A program made the translations under genes and the position numbers. A stretch of DNA of 64,000 nucleotides, taken from Terriglobia bacterium. Lineage in GTDB: Bacteria > Acidobacteriota > Terriglobia > Bryobacterales > Bryobacteraceae. Below, in pieces: positions 8,741 to 19,501 of the stretch (positions within the stretch are counted from its first letter, which is position 1; each line of letters opens with the position of its first letter). The stretch is taken from positions 62,001 through 126,000 of the forward strand of contig JAIQFS010000006.1 of the NCBI GenBank assembly GCA_020073145.1, written 5' to 3'. Below the pieces are notes generated by a model, which did no database searches, was not told the DNA's origin, and saw only the letters and a list, made by a program, of their open reading frames with translations.

Positions 8741-9535
8741 GTGCACGAGATCCTCAGACGATTGCCTGCCGGCGCTTGGGTGCTTGATCTCGGGAGCCGC
8801 ACCGGTAGCTTCGCCGCTGAGGCGTGGGCCTGCATCACCATTTGTCTGGATGCCGAGGTGCCGGGCGCGCATCCCCGCCGTTTCGTGGCCGCGCGCGCGG
8901 AGGCGCTGCCGTTTCGCGACCGGCAGTTCGCCGCGGTCATCTCCAACCACAGCCTCGAACATTTCGAGGCCCTGGGGCCCTCTCTCGACGAGATCGGCCG
9001 GGTACTCGACGCGAACGGATTCCTGTTCGTCGCGGTGCCCGATTCATCCACGCTGACGGACCGGATCTACCGCTGGCTCGCCCGCGGCGGCGGGCATGTC
9101 AACAGCTTCACATCCGCCGAGGGACTGGCCCGGCTGGTGAGTGAGAAGACGGGGCTGCCCCATGCGGGCACGCGCGTTCTTTGTACCTCGCTGTCCTTTC
9201 TGAATCGCGCCAACCTTCCGGGGCGGCCCCCCAGGCGGTTCCTGCTGTTCGGGGGCGGCTCCGAGCGCGTGCTGCGAATGTTGACTTATGGCTTCCGTAA
9301 ACTGGACCGCCTCATCCACACCCGAACCTGCGTGTATGGATGGGCCTGCTATTTCGGGTCGGGGGTTAGTGTCGAGACGGAGACGTGGACCAATGTCTGC
9401 GTGCGGTGCGGGTCGGCGCATCCCGCTTCGTGGCTGGAGGAGGAAGGCCGCGTGAAGCGTCGGAGCTACTTCTGCCCGCAATGCGGAACCAAGAACTACT
9501 TCACGAACGACGACGAATACGGGTTTCTCCGATGA
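8741..9535 (+). CDS. class I SAM-dependent methyltransferase with C-terminal zinc-ribbon
   Basis: The N-terminal 110 residues are a Methyltransf_11-type Rossmann domain: motif I WVLDLGSRTGSFA, then ARAEALPFRDRQFAAVISNH and the post-motif RVLDANGFLFVAVPD. The last 60 residues have two CxxC knuckles (CVRCGSAHP and CPQCGTKN), which could bind zinc. Substrate is unknown; the fold occurs in lipid, quinone and sugar methylation. GTG start; the 210 bases upstream hold nothing recognisable. It is transcribed toward the rhodanese gene on the opposite strand. Confidence 0.75.
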   Translation: MHEILRRLPAGAWVLDLGSRTGSFAAEAWACITICLDAEVPGAHPRRFVAARAEALPFRDRQFAAVISNHSLEHFEALGPSLDEIGRVLDANGFLFVAVPDSSTLTDRIYRWLARGGGHVNSFTSAEGLARLVSEKTGLPHAGTRVLCTSLSFLNRANLPGRPPRRFLLFGGGSERVLRMLTYGFRKLDRLIHTRTCVYGWACYFGSGVSVETETWTNVCVRCGSAHPASWLEEEGRVKRRSYFCPQCGTKNYFTNDDEYGFLR

Positions 9536-9562
9536 AACCTCGGTACCCGTGTCGGCGCCCCG

Positions 9563-9931
9563 TTACTTTTCCAGCGGGAGTCCCGATTCCTTGAGCGCGC
9601 GCCAGCCGCCGTCCAGTGAAATGGCCGCGGTGTATCCCATCTTCTGAAGGTTGTCCGCCACCAGCGCCGAGCGGTATCCGCCGCCGCAATATAGAATCAG
9701 TTTGGCGGACTTGTCCGGCACCTTGGTCTCGATTTCACGCTCGATGATCCCTTTGCTCAGGTGCAGCGCGCCCTTGACGTGAGCGGCGGTCCATTCACTT
9801 TCCTCGCGAGTGTCCACCAGGACATGAGGCTCGGCGGCAGCCACCATCTTCTTGTAGCCTTCGATATCGATTTCCTGGACGCGCGATTTGGCGTCGTTGA
9901 CGAGTTTGAGAAATCCCGGATTGTGAGCCAT
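9563..9931 (-). CDS. single-domain rhodanese
   Basis: 122 residues, one rhodanese domain: VLVDTREESEWTAAHVKGA, then the active-site loop LYCGGGYRS with Cys82, and SLDGGWRALKESGLP at the end. Such proteins carry persulfide sulfur. It begins 6 bases after the murA stop and closes a murQ-murA-rhodanese transcription unit, though no metabolic link to the wall genes is obvious. Confidence 0.9.
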   Translation of the reverse strand: MAHNPGFLKLVNDAKSRVQEIDIEGYKKMVAAAEPHVLVDTREESEWTAAHVKGALHLSKGIIEREIETKVPDKSAKLILYCGGGYRSALVADNLQKMGYTAAISLDGGWRALKESGLPLEK

Positions 9932-9937
9932 GTTCTC

Positions 9938-11186
<1,249 letters not shown>

Positions 11187-11194
<8 letters not shown>

Positions 11195-12104
11195 GGCTTC
11201 CTCTGCAATTCTGAATGGCCTGCGAGAGGCGTCCGCCGGCTTCCGACAAATGCCGCTCGGCGTCCGCGCGGCCAAGACCGGTCTTGCCCATCAGGATGGC
11301 CAGCCCCACGCAGTCTCCGGATGCCGCCAGCAAGTCAGCAGCGCGCTGCGGCGACACGGCGGCGGCCTGCGCCACAATGCGGCGGGCCCGGTCGGCCAAC
11401 TTGGCGTTCGTGGGTTGCACGTTGACCATCAGGTTCCCGTAGACGTACCCCAACCGGATGAACGCCATGGTCGTGAGCATGTTGAGGACCAGTTTCTGGG
11501 CCGTGGCGGCTTTCATGCGAGTGGACCCAGTCACCACCTCGGGGCCGGTCAACGGCGTGATGGCGATGGCGGCGGTGCGCGCCAGTTCCGAGTCCGGAGT
11601 ACAACTGATCCCCACCGTCACCGCGCCCATTTCCCGAGCCGCGGCCACGCCGCCCAGCACGTAGGGAGTGCGCCCACTGGCCGCGATTCCTACCAGTACG
11701 TCTACCGCCGTAAAGCCTCGCGCGCGAAGGTCGTGAGCGCCCATGGCCGGATCGTCCTCGGCGGCCTCCGTGGCGCGGCCCAGTGCCGCCTCGCCTCCGG
11801 CGATGATGCCCTGCACCATTTCCTGGGGAACGCTGAACGTGGGAGGGCACTCCGAGGCATCCAGAACACCCAGGCGGCCGCTGGTTCCGGCGCCGATATA
11901 GAACAACCGGCCGCCCTTCCCGAATGCCGCCACAATCGCGTCGACGGCGCGCGCAATGGCTGGGATTTCCTTCCCCACCGCTTCCGCCACCCGCCGGTCT
12001 TCGGCATTGATGATGCGCAGCGCTTCCTCCGTGGGCAGCGCGTCGATGGCCGCTGATGCCGGGTTGGATTGTTCGGTAAGCAGTTTCTCGAGCATGGCTG
12101 CCAT
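11187..12104 (-). CDS. murQ: N-acetylmuramic acid 6-phosphate etherase MurQ
   Basis: About 305 residues with a SIS fold. The phosphosugar-binding segments GRLFYIGAGTSGRLGVLDASE and VVTGSTRMKAATAQKLVLNM are characteristic; the Ser/Thr-rich turn of the first binds the phosphate. The enzyme cleaves the lactyl ether of MurNAc-6-P to GlcNAc-6-P during wall recycling. It directly precedes murA, placing recycling and synthesis of wall sugars in one unit. Start is M1 (12104) or M4 (12095). Confidence 0.96.
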
Positions 12105-12229
12105 CTTCCAGGCTACCGCAGGCTTGATTCCGAATCGTGCGTGGCAGTTCCATCCGCGTCACCGGACAACGCTCCCCGCAACGGACGCGCGGTCTCCCCG
12201 GTCAGGCCGTTCGCGCTACAGTCAGAAGA

Positions 12230-12781
12230 GTGCGCTACTTCCTGAGCCGCGGCCACCCGCCTGTCCGTTCGATGCTTCTGGTCGAAAGCGGCTCTCGCGC
12301 GCTGTTGGAGCACGCCCTGGTTCCTCTGCGGAAAACGTGGGGTGACGAGATCGCGATCGATTTGGTCACTTGCTACAGCGGTTTTCCTGAGGGACTCCGG
12401 CAGGAGTCCACGCGAATCTACAGCGTCAATCAATATCGCGACCGCGAAGCCCGCCGCACACTGCTCCGCGAGTTGCTCCAGAACCGCTATGCGCTCGTGG
12501 GAATCGTCTGCTCGGATGAGCCCTTGATGACCAAGTGGAAATGGGCCATGGCGCTCCGCCTGCCGGCCAAGGTTTTCATTATTAACGAGAACGGGGATTA
12601 CTTCTGGCTCGATCGCGCTCATTGGAGCAACATCTGGCGGTTTGCGATCTCCCGATCCGGGCTGGCCGGCACGGGCGCCGTGCGTATGCTCACCCGGCTG
12701 ATCTCGTTTCCGTTCACGGTACTGTACCTGCTGCTCTATGCAACGACTGTTCACACACGCAGAGCCCTTCGTAAGAGTTAA
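12230..12781 (+). CDS. hypothetical protein, possible glycosyltransferase-like
   Basis: 183 residues, not firmly recognised. The pattern SMLLVESGSRALLEHALVP, then GDEIAIDLVTCYSGFPEG and KVFIINENGDYFWLDRA suggests an alpha/beta fold of the kind seen in glycosyltransferase-related or lipid-modifying proteins. A hydrophobic segment (ISFPFTVLYLLLYATT) lies near the end. GTG 12230 follows AGAAGAG. It is the first gene of a five-gene unit with 3-base gaps to the next two genes, and diverges from murQ. Confidence 0.6.
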   Translation: MRYFLSRGHPPVRSMLLVESGSRALLEHALVPLRKTWGDEIAIDLVTCYSGFPEGLRQESTRIYSVNQYRDREARRTLLRELLQNRYALVGIVCSDEPLMTKWKWAMALRLPAKVFIINENGDYFWLDRAHWSNIWRFAISRSGLAGTGAVRMLTRLISFPFTVLYLLLYATTVHTRRALRKS

Positions 12782-12784
12782 GCC

Positions 12785-13756
12785 ATGAAAATCATTCACG
12801 TGAAAGAACCCGGCGGCCCCGAAAAAATGCAGTTGGCGGACGTGCCGGTGCCGCGGCCCGGCCCCAAGCAGGCGCTGGTGCGAATGGCGGCCATCGGCGT
12901 CAATTTCATTGATGTCTATTTCCGCAAGGGCCTGTACAAAGCCGATCTGCCCATCGTTCTCGGCAACGAAGGGGCCGGCACCGTGGAAGCGGTGGGCCCG
13001 GAAGTGACTGAGGTGGCCGTCGGGGACCGCGTCGCGTGGGCCATGCACCGCGGTTCTTACGCCGAGTACCTGGCGGTGCCCGCGGCGATGCTGGTCAAGA
13101 TTCCGGGCGGGCTCGATTTCCAAACCGCGGCCGCCGCTATGCTGCAGGGCATGACCGCGCACTACTTGACCCATTCCACCTATCTGCTCAAGATCGGGGA
13201 CACCTGCCTGGTACACGCGGCGGCGGGCGGCGCGGGCGGCCTGATCGTGCAGATGGCCAAAATGCTGGGCGCGCGCGTCTTCGGAACCGTGTCCACCGCC
13301 GATAAGGCCCAAATCGCCCGCCAGGCCGGCGCCGACGAAACCATCCTGTACACCCAGCGGGATTTCGAAGCCGAAGTCAAACGCCTGACGGGCGGCCGCG
13401 GCGTGGACGTGATCTACGATTCGGTGGGGCAAACCACCTTCGACAAGAGCCTGAATTCGCTGCGGCCGCGCGGGGTGCTAGCGCTGTTCGGCCAATCGAG
13501 TGGACCCGTTCCGCCGTTCGACGCCAACATCCTGAACGGCAAGGGCTCTCTATTCCTGACCCGGCCCAGCTTGGCGCACTACCTGCTGACGCGCGACGAG
13601 CTTTTGTGGAGGGCCGGCGATGTGCTGAATTGGATCGCCTCCGGGAAGCTCAAGCTTCGGATCGATCGCACCTATCCGCTGGCGGACGCCGCCGCCGCCC
13701 ACCGCGATCTGGAAGGCCGCAAGACCGCGGGCAAACTGCTGCTCCTGCCCCAGTGA
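12785..13756 (+). CDS. NADPH:quinone oxidoreductase, zinc-independent MDR family
   Basis: 323 residues with the quinone-reductase layout of the medium-chain dehydrogenase superfamily: GroES-like domain with VLGNEGAGTVEAVG, then nucleotide-binding domain with VHAAAGGAGGLIVQMAK and KMLGARVFGTVSTADK. Catalytic zinc Cys/His ligands of alcohol dehydrogenases are lacking. It probably reduces quinones with NADPH in the cytosol. It starts 3 bases after the preceding gene and ends 3 bases before the histidine kinase gene. Confidence 0.92.
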   Translation: MKIIHVKEPGGPEKMQLADVPVPRPGPKQALVRMAAIGVNFIDVYFRKGLYKADLPIVLGNEGAGTVEAVGPEVTEVAVGDRVAWAMHRGSYAEYLAVPAAMLVKIPGGLDFQTAAAAMLQGMTAHYLTHSTYLLKIGDTCLVHAAAGGAGGLIVQMAKMLGARVFGTVSTADKAQIARQAGADETILYTQRDFEAEVKRLTGGRGVDVIYDSVGQTTFDKSLNSLRPRGVLALFGQSSGPVPPFDANILNGKGSLFLTRPSLAHYLLTRDELLWRAGDVLNWIASGKLKLRIDRTYPLADAAAAHRDLEGRKTAGKLLLLPQ

Positions 13757-13759
13757 CGC

Positions 13760-15589
13760 ATGACCCTCCAGGCCAAGCTCACGCTCGGTTCGGTGGTGCT
13801 GGCCAGCCTCATGGTGGGGCTGGTGTCGTTCGTCGAGTTGGATAACGAGATTGAGCGGCAGTTCGAAACCACTCGCGAGCGGGCCGACAATCTGAAGAGC
13901 GTGGCCACCAAACTGGTGCGCCAGTCGCTCAACCGGCAGCGGAGCTTGCCCTTGAGCGACGTTTTCAGCGACCCGGATCTCCAGAGCCTGCTGGTGGAGG
14001 TCATGACAGCTTCGCAGGCGATCGTGGAAATCGCCGTGGTCGACCCCAAGAACAAGATCCTTCTGGACAGCGACCGCGATCGCGTGGGAGTCACCGCGCC
14101 GCCCGTTCCCGATTTCGGTCCGGTGGTCAGCTCCTTCAACTGGTACCAGAAGCTGCGCGTGCTGTTGCGGAGCGGCACGCACTATTACCAATTGCCGGAG
14201 TCCAAACTGGGGCCTGACCCCCTGCTCTACGTGCGCGTCATCATCGAACCGGCTCTGATCCGCAAAGCGATCGGACCCGATCTGCAGAACACAGCCGGCG
14301 TGGCGGTGATTTCGGTTCTGGGCGCGGTGCTGGTGACGTTCCTGTTTTCGGCGGTGGCCTTCCGGCCCCTGGGGCGGATTGGCCGCATGCTCGATCTCGC
14401 GGCCAAGGGCGAATACGAGCCCGAAGAGGCGGCTCCCGGCAAGTCGGCCGGCGACGAGCTCTCGGTGATGGCCTCGAAAGTCACCTTGCTCGGTCAGCGC
14501 CTGCGCGGCGCGCAGTTTGAGGTATCGGATCTGCGCGGCAATATCGACCGCCTGCTGCAAGATCTCGAGGACGCCGTGTTCATCTTCAACCGGGAGATGC
14601 TGCTGGTGTTCGCTTCCGGCTCCGTGGAGAAATTCTTGGGCACCGCACGGTCCAGCTTGGCCGGCAAGAGCATGGCGGCAGTATTCCCGTCCTATACGAC
14701 GCTGGGACTGCTGATCGCCCAGGCGGTGGAAACCGGGCATCCGGTGCGCAACCGGCGCGTGCCCTTGCCGCCGCGTCCCGAAACCGTGTCAGGTCCGCCT
14801 GTGGTCTCGCTCTCCGTCGATATTCTGGAGGGCTCTCCCGGAACCGCCGTGACGGGCGCGGGCCTGCTGGTCCGTTTGCGCGACCCCGAAGCGCAGCGCA
14901 AGATCGGCCGCGAACTGCAGACCGCCGACCGCCTTGCTGCGATCAGCCGCGTCAGCGGCGGCGTAGCGCACGAAGTGAAGAATCCGCTGAACGCCATTCT
15001 GCTGCACGTCGAGGTGGCGCGCTCCAAGCTGGCGCGCGGCGATACCGACGTTGCCCCACAGATGGAAATCGTCTCGCGCGAGATCCTACGGCTCGACCGC
15101 GTGGTCAAGACTTTTCTCGACTTCAGCCGCCCCGTGGAGCTGCACTTCGCCGCCGTGCCGCTCAACGAGCTGGTGGCTGAAATCGTCGACCTGGCGCGGC
15201 CCCAGGCCGAATTCTCGAAGATCCGCATCAGCGTTCATCAGGACGCCGATACCGGCGAAGTGCGGGTCGACCGCGATCTGCTGAAGCAGGCTTTCCTGAA
15301 CGTGGTCGTGAATGCCATCGAGGCCATGCCGGAAGGCGGCGAACTGCGCTTCGAATCTTCCATCCGCGCGGACACGGCGGAGATTCGCATCTCGGATACC
15401 GGCCCGGGCATCGCCCCCGATCTGCGCGAGAAGATTTTCCGGTTGTACTTCAGCACCAAAAAGGAGGGCTCCGGCATCGGCCTGGCGATGACGTTTCGGA
15501 TCGTACAATTGCACGATGGTACAATCGATTTCACGAGCGAACCGGGAAGAGGCACCACCTTCTCGATCCGCCTGCCGATTGCTGTCTAA
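13760..15589 (+). CDS. membrane sensor histidine kinase, PAS-containing
   Basis: 609 residues. A first membrane helix (about 5-25), a periplasmic sensor region, a second helix AVISVLGAVLVTFLFSAVAF, a HAMP linker, a PAS domain (about 265-390), a HisKA dimerisation domain with RVSGGVAHEVKNPLNA (His404), and an HATPase domain with N-box NVVVNAIEAMPEGG, G1 ISDTGPGIAP and G2 GSGIGLAMTFRIVQ. No response-regulator gene follows, so it is an orphan here; the signal is unknown. It is in a run of closely spaced genes and ends 13 bases before a lipoprotein gene. Confidence 0.93.
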   Translation: MTLQAKLTLGSVVLASLMVGLVSFVELDNEIERQFETTRERADNLKSVATKLVRQSLNRQRSLPLSDVFSDPDLQSLLVEVMTASQAIVEIAVVDPKNKILLDSDRDRVGVTAPPVPDFGPVVSSFNWYQKLRVLLRSGTHYYQLPESKLGPDPLLYVRVIIEPALIRKAIGPDLQNTAGVAVISVLGAVLVTFLFSAVAFRPLGRIGRMLDLAAKGEYEPEEAAPGKSAGDELSVMASKVTLLGQRLRGAQFEVSDLRGNIDRLLQDLEDAVFIFNREMLLVFASGSVEKFLGTARSSLAGKSMAAVFPSYTTLGLLIAQAVETGHPVRNRRVPLPPRPETVSGPPVVSLSVDILEGSPGTAVTGAGLLVRLRDPEAQRKIGRELQTADRLAAISRVSGGVAHEVKNPLNAILLHVEVARSKLARGDTDVAPQMEIVSREILRLDRVVKTFLDFSRPVELHFAAVPLNELVAEIVDLARPQAEFSKIRISVHQDADTGEVRVDRDLLKQAFLNVVVNAIEAMPEGGELRFESSIRADTAEIRISDTGPGIAPDLREKIFRLYFSTKKEGSGIGLAMTFRIVQLHDGTIDFTSEPGRGTTFSIRLPIAV

Positions 15590-15602
15590 TGGGGAAACCA
15601 GC

Positions 15603-16232
15603 GTGAGACCAACGGCATTCATCCTGGCCGCCTCCTTGTCCTTGTTCCTGACGGGCTGCGTGCTGAGCGGCAAGCAGCAGGCCAAGAGCAAAGCAAGTGC
15701 GACGCCGGCGCCGCCCAAAACGGCAGCCGTGCCCACTCCCACGCCCGCCCCGCTGCCGGCGCTCTCCCTTCCGCAAACGCTGGCGGAATTGCCCGCTGCG
15801 CAGCCAATCAGTCCCGAGGCCCTGGCCACCACCCGGGTGACGGAACCGGTGGAGCCTCCGCGCGCGCCCAGACCTCCCCGCCGCGCCGCCGTCGCGGGTC
15901 CGCCCAAGGCGGAGCCGGCCCCGGTGCCGGTGCAGACACCGCAGGCGGCGCCGCCAGCCGAACCCGAACGCCCGCCCATTCAGGAAATCCTGCCGGCCGC
16001 GGAACTCAAGCGCCTGCAGGAATCGGCCGATAGCGTGAAGCGCGACATCCGCAAGGTGCTGGACCAGGCGGACCCGCGCAAGTTGAACGACGGTCAGCGC
16101 GCCCTGGTAGCCCGCATCCGCACGTTCGTGCAACAGTCCGACGAAGCCGAAGGGCGCGGCGAAATGCGCCTGGCTGATGCGCTGGCGGAGCGCGCGCAAG
16201 TTCTCGTCCGGGAGCTCCAAAGTGGCCGCTAA
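15603..16232 (+). CDS. Ala/Pro-rich lipoprotein
   Basis: 209 residues. The N-terminus has a hydrophobic stretch and a lipobox LFLTGC, predicting a lipid-anchored protein. A long Ala/Pro-rich linker (about 30-125) leads to a helical C-terminal region (about 130-205) rich in charged residues (AELKRLQESADSVKRDI). GTG 15603 is preferred because it puts the signal peptide at the start. It overlaps the next gene by 11 bases. Function unknown; the linker could span the periplasm or peptidoglycan. Confidence 0.75.
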   Translation: MRPTAFILAASLSLFLTGCVLSGKQQAKSKASATPAPPKTAAVPTPTPAPLPALSLPQTLAELPAAQPISPEALATTRVTEPVEPPRAPRPPRRAAVAGPPKAEPAPVPVQTPQAAPPAEPERPPIQEILPAAELKRLQESADSVKRDIRKVLDQADPRKLNDGQRALVARIRTFVQQSDEAEGRGEMRLADALAERAQVLVRELQSGR

Positions 16233-17307
16233 CGAATTCGAACGCCGCCGGCAGACCGTGGCTGCGGGCCTGGCCGAGCGCAAATTGGATGCACTGCTGG
16301 TCGCCTTTTCACCCAATCTGCGCTATCTCACCGGATTTACCGGCAGCAACGGAAACCTCCTGGTGCTGCCGGACCGCGCCATCCTGTTTACCGACCCGCG
16401 CTACCAGATCCAGGCCGGGCAGGAGGCCAGTTGCCGCATCAAGATCGCCAAGGGGCCGCTGGTTCCGGATATCGTCGCGGCCATCGAGAGCTCGCGCCTG
16501 CGGCGCATCGGCTATGAGCCGGGGCGCATGAACTGCGACCTGTTCGAGTCCCTGAACGCACGGCTGCCCATGAAGGCGTCGCTGGTGGCGGTCAGCGGAT
16601 GGATCGAACAACTGCGCACCATCAAGTCAGCCTCGGAACTGGAGCGGATCCGCCGTTCCGTCGAAACCAATTCCCGCGCCTTCGAGCAGACGGTGAAGCG
16701 GGTTCGGCCTGGAATGACGGAGCAGGATCTGGCCGCCGAACTGGAGTACCGGATGCGCCGGCTGGGCGCCGAGAAGCCCTCGTTTGAAACCATCGTCGCC
16801 GGAGGAGCGCGCGGGGCGTTGCCGCACGCCCAGCCGACGGCGGCGCCGCTCCGTCCCGGCAGCCTGGTGGTGGTCGACATGGGCGCCTTCCAGGATGGAT
16901 ACGCCAGCGACATGACCCGCATGTTGTTCCTCGGCTCTCCGACCGCCAAAGTGAAGCGCACGTACCAGGCCGTCCTCGAAGCGCAACTGGCTGCCATCGA
17001 TGCCGTGCGGTCCGGAGTTTCCACCTCCCGCGTCGATGGCGCGGCCCGGAGAGTGCTAAAAGGCTACGGACTCGACCGGGCCTTCGTGCATTCCACCGGA
17101 CACGGCCTAGGCCTGGAGATCCACGAATCGCCGCGCATCGGCAAGCGCGACCAGGGCCGCCTCGAAACCGGAATGGCGGTCACCATCGAACCCGGGGTCT
17201 ACCTCCAGGGCTTCGGCGGCATCCGGATTGAAGACACCATTGTGGTGACGCCGGCGGGCTGCCGCATCCTGACCCCCACCAGCAAAGACCTACGCGTGAT
17301 CGGCTGA
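16222..17307 (+). CDS. M24 family Xaa-Pro peptidase
   Basis: 361 residues with a creatinase-like N-terminal domain (LRYLTGFTGSNGNLLV) and a pita-bread catalytic domain. Metal ligands are visible: two Asp in VVDMGAFQDGYASDMTRM, His in HSTGHGLGLEIHE, and Glu in TIEPGVY and IRIEDT. It should cleave dipeptides or N-terminal residues before proline in the cytosol. GTG 16222 is preceded by GGAG and fits the family N-terminus. It overlaps the end of the lipoprotein gene and closes the five-gene unit. Confidence 0.93.
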   Translation: MAANEFERRRQTVAAGLAERKLDALLVAFSPNLRYLTGFTGSNGNLLVLPDRAILFTDPRYQIQAGQEASCRIKIAKGPLVPDIVAAIESSRLRRIGYEPGRMNCDLFESLNARLPMKASLVAVSGWIEQLRTIKSASELERIRRSVETNSRAFEQTVKRVRPGMTEQDLAAELEYRMRRLGAEKPSFETIVAGGARGALPHAQPTAAPLRPGSLVVVDMGAFQDGYASDMTRMLFLGSPTAKVKRTYQAVLEAQLAAIDAVRSGVSTSRVDGAARRVLKGYGLDRAFVHSTGHGLGLEIHESPRIGKRDQGRLETGMAVTIEPGVYLQGFGGIRIEDTIVVTPAGCRILTPTSKDLRVIG

Positions 17308-17364
17308 TAAACCCGGGCCGAACTGCTGACGTTCCCGAGAAGCTGTTACAATTTGCGGCTGACG

Positions 17365-19413
17365 ATGCTCGCCTACGCAGTCACCATCTTCCTTTCGGCC
17401 TTCCTGCTGTTTCAGGTGCAGCCGATCATCGCCAAAATCATCTTGCCGTGGTTCGGCGGCTCTTCGGCTGTCTGGAGCACCTGCATGCTGTTTTTCCAGT
17501 CGGCTCTGCTGCTCGGGTATTTGTATGCCCACTGGCTGCACCGGCGGCTGGCAGGCCGCAGACAAGCGGTCGTTCATATCCTCGTCCTGGCGGGCAGCCT
17601 GGCGGTCCTGCCGATTCTGCCCAATCCCGCCTGGAGGGTCGTCGCCTCAGGGAACCCGTCGCTGCGGATTCTGGCCTTGTTGGCGGTAACCGTCGGCTTG
17701 CCGTATTTTCTGCTCGCTTCCACCAGCCCGCTGCTGCAGGCCTGGTACGCGCTCACGCACCGTAGCGGCATGCCCTACCGGCTGTTCGCGCTGTCCAATC
17801 TGGCCTCGATGCTGGCCCTGCTCACCTGTCCGGTGCTGGTGGAGCCGAACCTGCCCTCGCGCACGCAAGCTCTGATCTGGTCCGGCGCGTATGCCGGTTT
17901 TGTCGTGCTTTGTGGAATCACGGCCTGGCTCTCCTCGGCCAGCCGCTCGGCAGCCGGGCCCGCGAACGTGGATGTGCCGCACGAGGCCGGCCCGGCGCCG
18001 GGACGCGCGGCTCAGATCTTGTGGGTCGCGCTCGCGGCCTGCGCCTCGGTGCTCCTCCTGGCGGTCACCACGTACCTCACCCAGGATGTCGCCGCGATTC
18101 CATTCCTTTGGATTCTGCCGCTGAGCGCCTACCTCCTGACGTTTATCCTGTGCTTCGACTCGCCCCGATTCTACCAGCGCTGGGTATTTTTGCCGCTGTC
18201 CGCCGCGGCGCTCGCCTTCATGGCCTGGCGGATCACGCCCCAGCGACCCAAAATGCTGGTCCTGCCGCAGACCGCGTTGCTGGCGTTAGCCCTGTTTGTT
18301 TGCTGCATGGTGTGTCATGGAGAACTGGTTCGCATCCGGCCTCATGCGCGACACCTCACCACCTTCTATGTCAGCGTTTCTCTTGGCGGCGCGCTGGGAG
18401 GGCTGTTCGTCGGCCTGCTCGCCCCCAGCATCTTTAGCGGGTATTACGAGTTCCCGATCGGGCTCGCGGCATTCACCGCATTGGCGGCCGCGCCCTTGTG
18501 GCGCGACTCCCAGCGGCTCAAACAGACTTCCCGGCGCATCGCCCGCGGCGCTTTAGCGGCGGCCGTCGCCGGCTACCTCATCGTTCTCGGCACGATCCTG
18601 CACAATATGGTGATTCCCTACCGCGTGGTGGCCCGCAATTTCTACGGACAACTGCGGGTCAAGGATATATCCGAAAGCCCGTCGGATCCGTACGCCTACC
18701 GCAGCCTGATCCACGGCGTCATCAATCACGGCGTGCAGATGCAGCGCGAGCCATACCGGCATCAGCCGGTCTCCTACTTCTGCCCGCAAAGCGGCATTGG
18801 CCGCGCCATGGCCGCGCTGGCCGACCCCGGCCGGCGCATCGGCATTTTGGGACTGGGTTGCGGCACCCTGGCAGCCTACGGCCGGTCTGGCGACACCATT
18901 CGCATTTATGAGATCAATCCCTTGGTGCTCCGCATCGCCCGGGGTGAATTCTCCTATCTTCGCGATACCAAGGCGCGCGTCGAGGTCGCCATGGGCGACG
19001 GCCGCCTGGTTCTCGAATCCGAGCCCAGCCAGCAGTTCGACCTGCTGGTGATGGATGCCTTTTCGGGCGACTCGGTGCCGGTCCATCTGATCACCCGCGA
19101 AGCCTTCCGCACCTATTTCCGGCACCTGAAGCCCGGGGGGATCGTCGCCGTCAACATATCGAATGCATATCTCAACCTGGAGCCCATCATGGAGCGCGCG
19201 GCCGCCGCTTTTGGCAAGGTGGCGCTGGTCTACGACTTCGATCCCGACGATGATGACAATCTCTGCTATGCCTGTTCGTGGGCGCTGATCATGGACCCGG
19301 CCACCCTTGCGGCTCACCGAAATCTGCAGCAGGACGCGAGACGGCTGAGCCCGAAGCCCAGCTTCCGCATCTGGACCGACGACTATTCCAATATGTTCGG
19401 TATCCTGCGCTGA
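17365..19413 (+). CDS. fused membrane / spermidine synthase-like protein
   Basis: About 682 residues. The first 420 contain roughly ten membrane helices beginning LAYAVTIFLSAFLLFQVQP; the soluble C-terminal 230 have a spermidine-synthase-like Rossmann fold: RRIGILGLGCGTLAAYG, IRIYEINPLVL, AMGDGRLVLES and LLVMDAFSGDSVP. The Asp-Ala-Phe-Ser segment corresponds to the catalytic-loop region of aminopropyltransferases, but true polyamine synthesis is not certain for this membrane-fused class. ATG 17365 begins at the first helix; an upstream TTG adds four residues. Confidence 0.82.
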   Translation: MLAYAVTIFLSAFLLFQVQPIIAKIILPWFGGSSAVWSTCMLFFQSALLLGYLYAHWLHRRLAGRRQAVVHILVLAGSLAVLPILPNPAWRVVASGNPSLRILALLAVTVGLPYFLLASTSPLLQAWYALTHRSGMPYRLFALSNLASMLALLTCPVLVEPNLPSRTQALIWSGAYAGFVVLCGITAWLSSASRSAAGPANVDVPHEAGPAPGRAAQILWVALAACASVLLLAVTTYLTQDVAAIPFLWILPLSAYLLTFILCFDSPRFYQRWVFLPLSAAALAFMAWRITPQRPKMLVLPQTALLALALFVCCMVCHGELVRIRPHARHLTTFYVSVSLGGALGGLFVGLLAPSIFSGYYEFPIGLAAFTALAAAPLWRDSQRLKQTSRRIARGALAAAVAGYLIVLGTILHNMVIPYRVVARNFYGQLRVKDISESPSDPYAYRSLIHGVINHGVQMQREPYRHQPVSYFCPQSGIGRAMAALADPGRRIGILGLGCGTLAAYGRSGDTIRIYEINPLVLRIARGEFSYLRDTKARVEVAMGDGRLVLESEPSQQFDLLVMDAFSGDSVPVHLITREAFRTYFRHLKPGGIVAVNISNAYLNLEPIMERAAAAFGKVALVYDFDPDDDDNLCYACSWALIMDPATLAAHRNLQQDARRLSPKPSFRIWTDDYSNMFGILR

Positions 19414-19501
19414 AGACGCCCGTCTTTCAGCCGTGCCTGTAAGGACGCGGACCCATCGCCCAACTTCGAGCCGGGCGCGTCAGGCGGCGATCTCGGCGCC
19501 T

